Source of the DNA: Raphanus sativus
Taxonomy: Eukaryota > Streptophyta > Magnoliopsida > Brassicales > Brassicaceae
Length of the DNA stretch: 64,000 nt
Direction: 5' to 3'
NCBI RefSeq assembly: GCF_000801105.2
Contig: NC_079519.1
Coordinates: 742,668 to 806,667 of the forward strand
The notes below the pieces were generated by a model. It was not told the DNA's origin. It ran no database searches and saw only the letters and a list, made by a program, of their open reading frames with translations. Shown in pieces: positions 47,101-57,857 of the stretch. Within the stretch, counting starts at the first letter, position 1; each line of letters starts with the position of its first letter. The position numbers and the translations under genes are program-made.

Positions 47101-48505
47101 GATAGCTTTTTAGAAAAAAAAATTATAAACAGAATATAGATTGATAAATTTTATTGGTTGTCATTTGAGGGATGAATCTCTAGGTGAACTCAAGAAAAAT
47201 TCTTTATTTCATGAACTATCCAAACAATAATGTTTTATGTTTTTTTGTGTGTTTGCAGGAATTGGTTCGAGTTTTGGGTCGTTGATTTTTATTGCTGGAA
47301 TATACTGGGCATACAAGTTTATTAGAAAGCAAATAAGGTTAAACCAAAAGAAGAAGTTTTTCAAGCGTAACGGTGGTTTATTATTGCAACAACAACTAAC
47401 ATCAACGCAAGGCAATGTCGAAAATACAAGAGTGTTTACCTCGAAAGAACTGGAGAAGGCCACCGAGAACTTTAGCTTAAAGAGAATACTCGGACAAGGT
47501 GGTCAGGGTACCGTGTACAAAGGGATGCTGGTCGATGGTAGAATTGTGGCAGTGAAAAAATCTAAAGTCGTGGACGAGGACAAGTTGGAAGAGTTCATCA
47601 ATGAAGTTGTCATTCTTTCGCAGATCAACCATAGGAACATCGTGAAACTATTGGGATGTTGCCTTGAGACACATGTCCCGGTTCTCGTCTACGAGTTTAT
47701 TCCTAACGGTAACCTTTTCGAACACCTTCGTGATGAGTGTGGTGATAACATGATGGCTACTTGGGATTTGCGTCTCCTCATTGCTATAGATGTTGCCGGA
47801 GCTCTCTCATACTTGCACTCGTCTGCATCGTCTCCAATTTATCACCGAGATGTCAAGTCAACAAATATAATGCTGGATGAGAAGTATCGAGCCAAGGTGT
47901 CTGATTTTGGAACCTCAAGATCGGTAACTGTGGATCATACCCACTTGACAACCGTGGTTTCGGGTACTGCGGGCTATATGGATCCCGAGTACTTCCAATC
48001 TAGCCAATTCACAGACAAAAGTGATGTTTACAGCTTCGGAGTGGTGCTCGTGGAGCTTATCACCGGAGAAAAGCCGTTTTCTTTCTTGAGGTCTCAAGAC
48101 AACAGGACATTGTCAAGTTACTTCACTCTTGCGATGAAAGAGAACAAACTCTTTGACATTATCGATCCACGAATCAGAGATGGATGCAACCTGAACCAAG
48201 TGACTGCAGCGGCAGATATTGCAAGGACGTGTTTGAACATGAAAAGGAAAAAAAGACCGAGCATGAGAGAAGTGTCCATGGAATTAGAGAAAATCCGTGG
48301 GTCGTCTGAAGACATGCAGTCGCACGAGTACGTTGCTGGCGAAAACAAAGAAGACAAAAACAAGAGAGCCGTGGAAGTTAACATAGGGGAAAGTTCATGG
48401 AATGACGTGGCTTTCACCGCTCCAGTTTCTCAAAACAGTGTCGCTACATCGTCATCCTTGTCGTTGTCAGATACTGAACCTTTGTTTCCTCACCAAACTC
48501 GGTAG
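41161..48505 (+). CDS. WAK-like receptor kinase 1 (WAKL10/22 type), exon 1 split by a TRIM
   Basis: Exon 1 is 41161-41287 plus 41681-42532, interrupted by a TRIM; exon 2 is 44928-45041; exon 3 is 47259-48505. ATG at 41161 opens a signal peptide ([19 protein letters not shown]). A cysteine-rich galacturonan-binding WAK domain follows (RACSRHCGG, then [12 protein letters not shown] after the insertion). Exon 2 encodes a calcium-type EGF repeat ([20 protein letters not shown]). Exon 3 has a transmembrane helix and a Ser/Thr kinase with [33 protein letters not shown] and DPEYFQSSQ. The kinase is complete. Read through the TRIM, the frame meets TGA 14 codons after Gly-Gly, and 393 bp (a multiple of three) are added. 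Unless the TRIM is removed by splicing, no full receptor is made. The introns are very long (2.4 and 2.2 kb) compared with the neighbour. Confidence 0.88.
41288..41675 (+). mobile_element. TRIM retrotransposon inside WAK-like exon 1
   Basis: Two 113-bp LTRs (41288-41400 and 41563-41675) begin TATTAGTTGTCCCAC and end CACTAATA. The 162-bp interior starts with TGGTATCAGAGCC, the initiator Met tRNA primer-binding site, directly after the left LTR, and ends with the purine tract GAGAGGGGC. The 5-bp duplication AATGC lies at 41283-41287 and 41676-41680. The two LTRs appear identical over their length, so the insertion is recent. It has no coding capacity. Confidence 0.95.
42535..42581 (-). repeat. 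Micro poly(A) insertion next to a splice donor
   Basis: TAGCAATTGTGTT (42535-42547) is repeated as TAGCAATTGCGTT (42569-42581), one mismatch. The insert reads GTGTTAC plus a run of A on the minus strand. It starts only about two bases after the GT of intron 1 of the WAK-like gene (donor 42533). Confidence 0.62.
42582..43668 (-). mobile_element. Helitron-like element A, 5' end at 43668
   Basis: On the minus strand TCTAATCTATTAATTTAG starts at 43668, a 5' end very similar to that of the neighbouring Helitron at 44835. The AT-rich body to the left shares long stretches with that neighbour (43020-43300 against 44170-44420). The 3' end was not located, so the left border is arbitrary. The segment lies in intron 1 of the WAK-like gene. 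Confidence 0.45.
43669..44835 (-). mobile_element. Non-autonomous Helitron B in a WAK-like intron
   Basis: On the minus strand it begins TCTAGTCTACTAATTTAG after an A (44835) and ends with a weak CAC-GAAT-GTG palindrome, GTCAAACT and CTAG (43669-43672), followed by T. TC...CTAG between A and T is the Helitron rule. It is about 1.17 kb, AT-rich and non-coding. Its 3' end directly abuts the 5' end of the left neighbour. Confidence 0.62.
45042..47258 (+). other. Long AT-rich intron 2 of the WAK-like gene 1
   Basis: This 2.2-kb intron separates the EGF exon from the kinase exon. The part 45150-45900 ends in TTGAAGCAAAAAAAGAAGC and AACCATTGAAGATGCCCTA, which resembles the terminus of a crucifer MITE, though a matching inverted end was not confirmed. 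The motif CATAAGCTTCTAAAACTAATAAA recurs at 46730-46750 and 46975-46995. No gene was seen. Confidence 0.5.
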
Positions 48506-48884
48506 AGTCCCCTACCACCACCTTTTATCTCATATCGTTGCTTTTATGTTCTACTTTGATGCTTGTGTGTGCGAGTGTGAACGTACTTTTTCAATAAAGG
48601 TCTCCAAGTTGTGTAATAAAGGATCTCATTTAGCAAAAAAAAAAAAAACTTTCGAGGAAGATAGTCAACTTTTGGATTGTGTATACGCATGGTTTCGGTT
48701 TGGTAGTTGACTTTATTTCCATAATTCATTAGTCAGTTGAGATGTAAAAGATTAAACCCATCACCATTGACATTTTGTTCCATGAAACTTTCATCCAGCG
48801 AAGCAGCTTAATGATTTGCTAGCTCTCATACAAAAAAAAATCATTAGGAAGAAAAAAATGAAAAATTGAAAACCAAAAAAAAAA

Positions 48885-51324
48885 ATGAAGAGAGAGAGAC
48901 TTTTCTTTTGTATCCCACTCTCTCTCCTTACTCTGTTCATCTTCAATGGCCCTTCTTTGATAACAACAGCTCAAAATCCCAACTCATCAAGTTCTTGTAA
49001 TAGAATCTGTGGAGGGATCTCTATTCCTTTCCCGTTCGGTATCGGACATAAAGACTGTTACCTCAATGACTGGTACGAGGTTGTCTGTAACACCACCACC
49101 ACATCCAGCTCCGACAAACCCCTAGCTCCGTTCCTCTCTAAGATAAACAGAGAGTTAGTAAGCATCACTCTCCGAAACAACATCGACACTTCATACGGCG
49201 TCGTCCACATCAAATATCCGGTGACTTCCTCCGGCTGTTCTCAGCGACCCGCCGTAAAGCCTCCTCCTTTAAACCTCACCGGCAAAGGAAGCCCCTTTTT
49301 CATCACCGAGTCGAACCGTCTCGTCTCGGTAGGTTGCGAGGCCAGAGCATTGGTCACCAACATCGAATCTCAGATCATAGGATGCGAATCGAGCTGCGAG
49401 AAGAGTCGTCTAGACAAGATCTGCAGTGGTTACAGATGTTGTCAGGCGGTGATCACGGCGGTTAAACCGCAAGTGATCGGCGTTAGCCTAGAAAGCTCAG
49501 GTGGTAACACTACTCAAGGAGGAGGAAGGTGTGAAGTCGCGTTCTTGACGAACGAGACTTACTCTCCGGCGAATGTGACGGAGGCGGAGGAGATTTATAG
49601 TAAAGGGTTCAGTGTGGTTGAGCTTGGATGGTTCTTTGACTCTCGGTTAAGGGATCCGGTGGGGTGTGTGAACTTGACGGAAACTGGGATGTACACGAGC
49701 GCGCCGAGCTGTGTTTGCGAGTATGGTTACTTCTCTGGGTTTGGTTACAGTAACTGTTACTGCAATAGTATTGGTTACAGAGGGAATCCTTATCTTCCTG
49801 GTGGATGTCTTGGTAAGAAGATCCTTCATCTTTTTGGCTTAGTTAGTGTAACGCATCTGTTGATTTGATTCCCCTCTTTTGTTTGTTTGTTTCTTGTTGT
49901 TTAAGACATTGATGAATGCGAGGAAGGAAGAGGAGTAATCAGCTGTGGAGAGAAAACTTGTGTGAATGTCCCTGGAACGTATAGGTGTGAGGCAAAGGAA
50001 ACAGGGAAGATCAAGCCTGTGATTCAAGGTGAGTCAATAGAGTTTTCTAAAGTCATATAACATAGAAAAAGGATAATCATTATGGTTATTTGGTCATTGT
50101 GCAGGTCTTGTTTTAGGTTTGGCATTGTTGTTCTTGGTTCTTGGGATATGGGGATTTATCAACTTCGTTAAGAAGAGAAGAAAGCTAATCCGGAAGAGGA
50201 AGTTCTTTAAACGTAATGGAGGTTTGTTGCTGAAGCAACAGTTAACGACACAAGAAGGAGGTAACGTGGAGAAGACATCAAAAATATTCAGCTCGAAAGA
50301 GCTGGAGAAAGCGACGGATAACTTTAACAAGAACAGGGTTCTTGGGCAGGGAGGTCAAGGTACTGTTTACAAAGGAATGTTGGTAGATGGACGAATCGTC
50401 GCTGTGAAAAGATCTAAAGTGTTGGATGAAGACAAAGTCGAGGAGTTCATCAATGAAGTCAGTGTTCTCTCCCAGATCAACCATAGGAACATTGTGAAAC
50501 TCATGGGGTGTTGTCTCGAGACAGAGGTTCCTATCTTGGTTTACGAGCATATCCCAAACGGAGACTTATTCAAGCGGCTACACGATGATTCTGATGATTA
50601 CATCATAATGACCTGGGAAGTGCGTTTGCGGATCGCTGTGGAGATCGCGGGAGCGCTTGCTTACTTGCACTCGGCTGCATCTACACCGGTCTATCACAGA
50701 GATATCAAGACCACAAACATACTTTTGGACGAGAAGTATCGAGCGAAAGTGTCGGATTTTGGTACTTCGAGGTCTGTCAACATAGATCAGACTCACTTGA
50801 CAACTCTAGTTGCAGGTACTTTTGGATACTTGGATCCAGAGTACTTTCAGACCAGCCAGTTTACGGATAAAAGCGATGTTTATAGTTTCGGGGTTGTCTT
50901 GGTAGAGCTTATAACCGGAGAAAAACCGTTTTCTGCTATGCGGTCTGAAGAAAACAGAGGGCTTGCGTCTCATTTCAACGAGGCCATGAAACAGAACAGA
51001 GTTCTTGGTATTGTTGATTCTCGGATCAAAGAAGAGTGCACACATGAACAAGTGCTGGCAGTGGCGAAACTTGCGAGAAGGTGTTTAAGCCTAAAAGGGA
51101 AGAAGCGGCCAAACATGAGAGAGGTATCCATTGAGCTTGAGAGGATCCGTTCATCACCTGAAGATCTAGAGGTAACTATTGAAGAGGAGGAAGAAGATGA
51201 AGAAATCGCTATGGAGATGAACATTGATGACTCTTGGAGCGTAGAGATGACTGCTCCAGCATCTCTCTTTGATCTATCACCCAAGTTAGATGTTGAACCA
51301 CTGGTTCCTCACCAAACATGGTGA
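48885..51324 (+). CDS. WAK-like receptor kinase 2 (WAKL22/RFO1-type)
   Basis: Three exons (48885-49812, 49906-50028, 50105-51324) encode 756 aa. A signal peptide ([19 protein letters not shown]) is followed by the WAK galacturonan-binding domain starting [20 protein letters not shown]. The C-terminal part of the ectodomain ends in a Cys-rich [11 protein letters not shown] motif. Exon 2 encodes an EGF-calcium repeat ([20 protein letters not shown]). Exon 3 has the transmembrane helix ([18 protein letters not shown]), KKRRK stop-transfer, and a full kinase: [42 protein letters not shown]. All key kinase residues are present. WAK-type kinases sense pectin at the cell wall; the Arabidopsis neighbour RFO1 gives Fusarium resistance. 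It is a tandem paralogue of the upstream gene but compact (introns 93 and 76 bp). Confidence 0.93.
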
Positions 51325-51608
51325 TGATGGAATCTGATAAAGACACCAAAATGTTGTTTAATTGTGTGATAACAAAGACTCTCGATGTTCCTTCCACTCT
51401 ACCAAAAACCTTTCAGTATTACAATTCCATTACAAAGATTCATTTATACAATGTTTGTGGAATCATCATCTTGGGGACATATAATCAAATAATACAAATA
51501 AAAATACAAAAAGTTTTACATTATGATTAAACATAACCAATTTCTTTAGGCTGTTGTTGTTACACACACATTGCATAATAATGCGTAATCAGCTTTAGCT
51601 GACACTCT

Positions 51609-51893
51609 TTAAAAGAATTTCAGTTTCCTCACTTTAGAGAAACTGGCATGGACGTGTTCCATTTGACAGATTGCCTTCTCTTTCCCGGTCATGTCCGAAC
51701 ACGACAAGTGCCTAGCGCCTAAAGTGACGGCGAAGTAGATATAGATGGTGCAGAGGAAGGCCAGAAGGAGCATAGCGGTTAAAAGAAAGCGATGCCTCCG
51801 GAAAACAGTAGAGAAGCTACCCAAGTCCTCCCATTGCTTCTTCAGCGCGTGTGGCCTTCGTAATGGTGATGTTACAATCCCATCAAGAACCAT
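51609..51893 (-). CDS. Small single-pass membrane protein (At1g79660-like)
   Basis: An uninterrupted 94-aa frame begins MVLDGIVTSPLRRPHALKKQ and has one hydrophobic segment (FLLTAMLLLAFLCTIYIYFAV, about residues 36-56). A Cys-containing C-terminal part with CSDMTGKEKAICQMEHVH follows. It has no recognised domain. By order it corresponds to the small unknown protein At1g79660. A 5' leader intron is likely: acceptor at 51910 (CAATTCAG|GTTGG) and donor at 52164 (AATCG|GTTTGT) on the minus strand. It is tail to tail with the WAK-like gene 2. Function unknown. Confidence 0.72.
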   Translation of the reverse strand: MVLDGIVTSPLRRPHALKKQWEDLGSFSTVFRRHRFLLTAMLLLAFLCTIYIYFAVTLGARHLSCSDMTGKEKAICQMEHVHASFSKVRKLKFF

Positions 51894-53928
51894 AGTTTAA
51901 GCCACCAACCTGAATTGCAAGTCTGAGTTCAAATTAAAAGTGTGAAACTTTAGCTCATAAAAGATCACAGCTTCTACCATTGCCAAATCTCAAAAATAAT
52001 TTTCATTGAATAAAGATGATGTAATGATCTGTGACGACGAGTTTAACCAATCTAAGTCCATCCATCTAACACGAAAACTTTCAATACTAAACGATTGAAT
52101 CCGAAGTCAGCTCAAAACTTGACGCGAATAAAACAGATCAAAACAGGGGAAGAGATTACAAACCGATTCGAGATCTGGAGATGAAGGAGATCTCCGTCAG
52201 ACAATAAGACACTAGATTCCGAGAGATCCTCCTTCAGCTCCCAATAGCAAACGTTCGCCTAGAGTAAGAGACGATTCGCCGGTAATCGCGGTTTGTCAAA
52301 AAGCTCAAAAAGAACAGAGTCCGTTACAAATACCGACAATTAAGGAAAATAGATTTTGAAAAAAGAAAAAAAATTATAAAAAGAGAGAAAGCGTGTTAGG
52401 TTGTGTTGGGATGGAATCGAGTTATATTCCACTCACTTGTGAACTTGTATTAATGCTTTCAACATGTGGGGGGTTGTTGTTATTCTAGCTGGCTTTTAAG
52501 TTTTCGACCGACATTACATGACTATTCATACTTGCATTTATACATATATACATTGTATACTGGTTGGTGACTTAAAAATTTGTCAATGCATCCTGAGATT
52601 GATTGCTAAATCCCGACAAAGAAATCAATAAATCCTACTACAGTACTTGTAAGCTTTGTTTAGAGTTGGCTTTTTTTTGTTTAGAGTTAGGCTGATTTGA
52701 TGGTAGTTAGTAAAGTGAGTGGGTTGTTACACAAAAAAAAAAAAAAAAAAAAAAGTAAAGTGAGTGGGTCCTTCATCCTTGTGGGTGAGTTTGTTTTTCT
52801 TTGTATAAGGTCTTAATGGGCTATTAATGGGCTGTATATTTGTTCGGCTCGCTTACGAGTGTATGATTCTCGTCGTAATTCATATAATGGGCTATCTATT
52901 TGTTGTGACTTGTATCATTCATTCATGGACTAGGGGCCTTGCTAAAAGATACAGTACTACATACGGTCTATTACGAAAATCGGCATTGTAATTTTACCTA
53001 TTGGAAGGAAAATAATTGCTTCAGATACGTCCAACTTGACATATGGTAGTTGAAATGGTAATTTATGTGAGCAGAGACGCAAGTATGATCACGTAATTCT
53101 TGAAGGTATAAACATAAAAGCGTAAATAGATATTTTATCATAACTTCACGGATTTTCCGAGATTGAAAGTTGAACCATTAAGATACTACTACTCTAGTCT
53201 AGTCTAGTCTAGTAGCTTAGGCAAACCGGTCTCGTTTGGTTTAGACAAATTGGTGGTCTCGTAGCAAAAGAAAAGACTACGAAAAAGGATAATATCCAGA
53301 AGTACCGTCACGGTTTCGTTTGGTTCAGGAGAAAACCGGTGATTGAACCGGCTGTGTAAATGAAAGACGGTTTTAGTTATTTATTTAGATGGATAATATA
53401 TTTTTTAAATAGTGATTATACAAATAAGGAAAGTTTGAAGGAAGAAGGGAGAAAGAGAGCTAAAGTGGCGGGATTCCAATATTCACCACCATACCAAGCC
53501 CTACAAAGCTTTGAGTGGCGATCCGATTCTCACTCTCTCCCTTTCTCTCTCATTTCAATATTTTTTTTTTCTCAAAGAAAATCCAACGAAGGAAAAAAGA
53601 GGGGGTTCATCATCATCAAATTATCAATCAATCAATCAAATTCAATATCTTCATCAGCACGAGATCCATCTCTTTCCTTTCCTCTCACTCCTCACTAATC
53701 AATGCCTTGATTTTCCCGGTAAAACAATTAATTCCTTTTTATAAAAATTACGACGAGATTACGTTTTCGAATCTCATTTGTTTCCCTAAATAAGTTTATT
53801 CGGTAACCATTAATTAATTTACTAGTAAGCAACTTTTGCCAGCTGCGTTTTGAGTTTTGAACCGCTCAATTTGATTGTAAATATCTGTGGATTGATTGAT
53901 TCCAAAATCGATCGTAGAGATCAAAAAA
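51894..53928. other. Divergent promoter region of two genes
   Basis: This 2.0-kb region lies between a minus-strand gene and a plus-strand kinase gene. Seen in it are a short AGTCT repeat (53193-53212) and a micro poly(A) insertion (52711-52769). A duplication of TTTGTTTAGAGTT at 52655-52667 and 52676-52688 around GGCTTTTT may be another. The probable leader of the kinase gene starts near 53.5 kb and may contain an intron. No further gene was recognised. Confidence 0.5.
52711..52769 (+). repeat. Micro poly(A) insertion with 15-bp flanking repeat
   Basis: GTAAAGTGAGTGGGT occurs at 52711-52725 and 52755-52769. The 29-base insert is TGTTACAC followed by a run of about 21 A. The TGTTAC core before the tail is shared with the inserts at 40756 and 42548. 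Confidence 0.75.
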
Positions 53929-56900
53929 ATGGAGAAGAAGAAGTATCCGATAGGGCCAGAGCACTACACCATCTACGAGGTCATCGGTCAAGGCTGCAGC
54001 GCTTTAGTGCATCGCGCCTTGTGCATCCCTTTCGACGAAGTCGTTGCTATTAAGATTCTCGATTTCGAACGAGACAACTGCGACCTGGTGTGATTTGATA
54101 ACACTTCCTTGTGGGGTTCTTCTCTCTAATTAAAGCTAATAATTATTACGTGTTTTGTTTTGTTTGGCAGAACAATATATCACGTGAAGCGCAGACGATG
54201 ATGCTAGTAGATCATCCCAACGTGTTGAAATCGCATTGCTCTTTCGTGAGTGACCACAACCTGTGGGTTGTCATGCCTTACATGTCTGGTGGTTCTTGTC
54301 TTCACATTCTCAAAGCTGCTTATCCTGATGGCTTTGAGGAAGTTATTATCGCCACTATGCTCCGTGAGGCCTTGAAGGGCTTAGACTACCTCCATCAGCA
54401 CGGCCACATTCATCGTGATGTCAAAGTCTGTCCATTTATTCATATCCTCTTGTCTTGTTGGTTCCATGTTAAATTGCAAATTTTGTATCTTTGATGTTTC
54501 ATCATCAAAATGGATTATCCTTTTGTTTCAGGCGGGGAACATTTTGCTCGGTGCTCGTGGTGCAATCAAATTGGGAGACTTTGGTGTATCTGCCTGTCTC
54601 TTTGATTCAGGTGATAGGCAACGGACGAGGAACACATTTGTTGGAACGCCTTGTTGGTAAGTGCTCTGTGGTGGTTACTACTGTCCCCAACCGTTTGAAT
54701 TTAGTTCTCATGTGCATGAGACCTCCTATCTCTTGTTTTCACAGGATGGCACCTGAAGTCATGGAGCAGTTACATGGTTATGACTTCAAGTAAGTTTAGC
54801 CTTCCATATTCACTCTATTTTCTTGTGTTTACTAGAGGAGTATATAGTATTTCTTATTTGGAACATCTACTTCAGGGCTGATATTTGGTCGTTTGGTATA
54901 ACTGGGCTAGAGCTTGCACATGGACACGCTCCTTTCTCTAAATATCCACCTATGAAGGTTCATTGCCTTGTCATATCTGGAATTCAGCTCCAAAATCTTT
55001 GGTTCAATTCTAAAACAATTATGGTTTCAGGTTCTGCTTATGACCTTGCAAAATGCACCCCCAGGGCTGGATTACGAAAGAGATAGGAAGTTTTCAAGGG
55101 TATACTCTTTGTTTCAGTCAATACTTTACATCCTGGTCACATCTTTTGGCTTATTATCATCTCAATTTTGCCTCTTTTTCTTGGTATTTTCAGTCTTTCA
55201 AGCAGATGATTGCTAGTTGTCTAGTCAAAGACCCTTCCAAACGCCCATCTGCTAAGAAGTTGTTAAAGCATTCCTTTTTCAAGCAAGCAAGGTCAAGCGA
55301 CTACATTGCTCGGAAACTTCTCGATGGATTACCAGATCTTGTTAACCGTGTTCAGGCCATAAAGGTTGAATAATTAAAACCATGTAGATATCCCTTAGCT
55401 GTTCCTAAATATTATCAATCATTGTCTTATGAAAGAACTGATGGGTATATGCTTTCTACATGCAGAAAAAAGAAGAAGATATGCTTGCACAAGAGAAAAT
55501 GGCAGATGGAGAGAAGGAGGAGCTGTCGCAGGTTTGTGTTTTTCCAGTTCTCTATCAATGTTCAAATCATTAACTTTCCAGTTCCAAATCTTTTTCCGAG
55601 TATATGGCCTTTAACCTATTGTCATAGTAACATGCAGAATGAATATAAGAGAGGTATCAGCGGGTGGAATTTCAATCTCGATGACATGAAAGCCCAAGCT
55701 TCCTTGGTATAAGTTTGCTCTCCTTTAGCCCATAAAAAGTAGCCGTGCTTCATTTATATAAAATTCATATTATGATGTTCTTATTTCCACCAGATCCAGG
55801 ACATAGATTGTGGCTTGTCTGAGAGTAGTTTATCTGAAAGCACAACTTCGTTGCAGGCTCTAGATTCACATGATATGCAACCGGAAACACAGGTGCCCTC
55901 TTGTAGAAATAGTTCTCAGATCCTTTTTCATCTTTGTTTGTTATTTAGTCGAGGTTTTGGGGTTCTTTATTACCTAATATCTGCAGGAGGATATTGGTCA
56001 CCTGCCAAATAAGCATCTCCAACCCCTAATTCACCGAACTTTAAGTATCGCCAGGTTTATCTCCTAATTTTATCTATATTATTCTCTATTTAGGATTTAC
56101 ATTTCTGGAACTGAGATGTCTATAAACTGAACAAATAATATTTTGGTTGATCAGGGATAAATCTGATGATGATTCAAGTCTTGCCAGCCCCAGTTATGAT
56201 AACTACGTATATTCCTCTCCCCGTCATGAGGATCTATCTTTGAATAATTCAGCTGTTGCAAGTGCGCATGCCAGCAATGGGAAACCAATGGATTCCACAT
56301 CTGTCACAACCAATCATCCAACAGAGATTCCAGCCGGCAATTGTGTCAATAAGGGAGACAGGTTAGTCCATTAACATGCACTGCTTTTTGTAAGGCCTTT
56401 GTTTGGTTCATTGGCCATACATGATCTCGGTAAGTGACATTTAGATCTAAGCTAGTATGTTAATTTCCAGTGATAAAATCCAAGACCAGCTTCAAAATGG
56501 GGCACATCCTACAGTGGGAGGAGATGAAGTACCAACAGAGATGGCTGTCAAACCACCAAAAGCAGCTTGTAAGTATATGTTTGAATCCAATATAAACATC
56601 CATGTGGATCAATGCTCTTTCTAATTTTAATTAAATGGTGTATATGTGTCAGCGAGCCTAGATGAACCTGACGACAAATCAAAGCCGCCAGTTGTGCAGC
56701 AAAGAGGACGTTTTAAAGTAACTTCTGAAAATCTCGACATTGACAAGGTAACCTCCATTTTCATGGCTTTAAGAGGGAAAAAACGGGTTATTTGTTTATT
56801 AACTCACATTTTTTTATTTGTATTTTCATATTCACTTTCTCTTTATCAGGTAGTAGTTCCATCTCCAATCTTACAAAAGAGTCACAGCATGCAGGTTTGT

Positions 56901-57857
56901 AATAGTTTCGAGGTCAGCCTTATCAGCTGCAGACAAACAATCAAGTTCTATTGCCATAACTATTCACTAAAAGAGGAAAAGAAACAAAAACAAAACATTT
57001 TTGCCATTATGTAGGTGCTCAGTCAACATTCTGCTGCTTCTCTACCTCCCTCTGTTTCAGGATCTGATGTCGCTTTACCAAATCTAACCAGCTCGTACGT
57101 TTACCCGCTGGTGTATCCAGTTCTGCAAACCAACATATTAGAAAGGGTATGCTTTTTGCCTTCTTTGTGTCTATTAAAAGATGATTGCGTAATTTACATC
57201 CTCCCATAAAAAATACAGGAGAACATTCTGCATATGATGAAAGTACTCACCAACAGAGAGCTGACAGGTTAGTTTCTGTCTCCATTCACTGTCCTGATCA
57301 ATTACATTTTTATTGCCACCGGATTTGAATATATATATACTTTAATTTCTCCGATGTAGATGGACGTTCAGGTGAACCAGGAGGCTTACACCAACCTAGC
57401 GTTGCTCCTACTGAGAAATCAATGGTATGTAATCGTCAGCAAAAAAAAAAGTGAAAATTATTGAATCATATTCCTCCAACCAATTTGGATACCATCAGTA
57501 TTGTTCCTCTATTGAATCACAGCTTGAAGCAGCACACGAAAGAGAGAAAGAGTTGCTCCACGACATAACCGACCTGCAATGGAGGTAAGTAAATTGGATA
57601 ATCTCCCACCATCGAAAGCATCTCCTCCTTTTGAAATATTTTTCTCTCTCTGGTTGTAGTCTAGAAACTAACCATTATTTCTTATATTTGTGTGTATTGG
57701 TGCATAGGCTCATTTGTGCAGAAGAAGAGCTTCAGAAGTACAAAACCGAACACGCTCAAGTAAGTTGCATCCTTTTATGCAATTTTTTCAGTTCAACTAT
57801 ATGATTTTATAACCACAAAAGTTCATACTTCCCTGTTCAAATTTCTCACAGGTTTGA
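53929..57857 (+). CDS. STE20/GCK-type Ser/Thr protein kinase (BLUS1 relative)
   Basis: Twenty-one exons (53929-54087, 54171-54425, 54532-54656, 54745-54789, 54876-54957, 55031-55099, 55194-55364, then fourteen short ones to 57852-57857) sum to 2019 nt, or 672 aa. The N-terminal kinase domain (about residues 13-280) shows [38 protein letters not shown] and GTPCWMAPEVM. The glycine loop has only the first glycine pair (GQGCSA), as in BLUS1-type kinases. The C-terminal part is Ser-rich with a [10 protein letters not shown] motif, also found in related germinal-centre kinases, and ends in a coiled coil ([14 protein letters not shown]..). The last exon holds only Val and the stop. It matches At1g79640 by order. 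Substrates are unknown. Confidence 0.9.

Noticed and set aside
48118..48417. Antisense frame of 99 codons over the WAK-like kinase, and similar ones at 50806-51284
   Set aside because: They are shadows of the conserved kinase exons.
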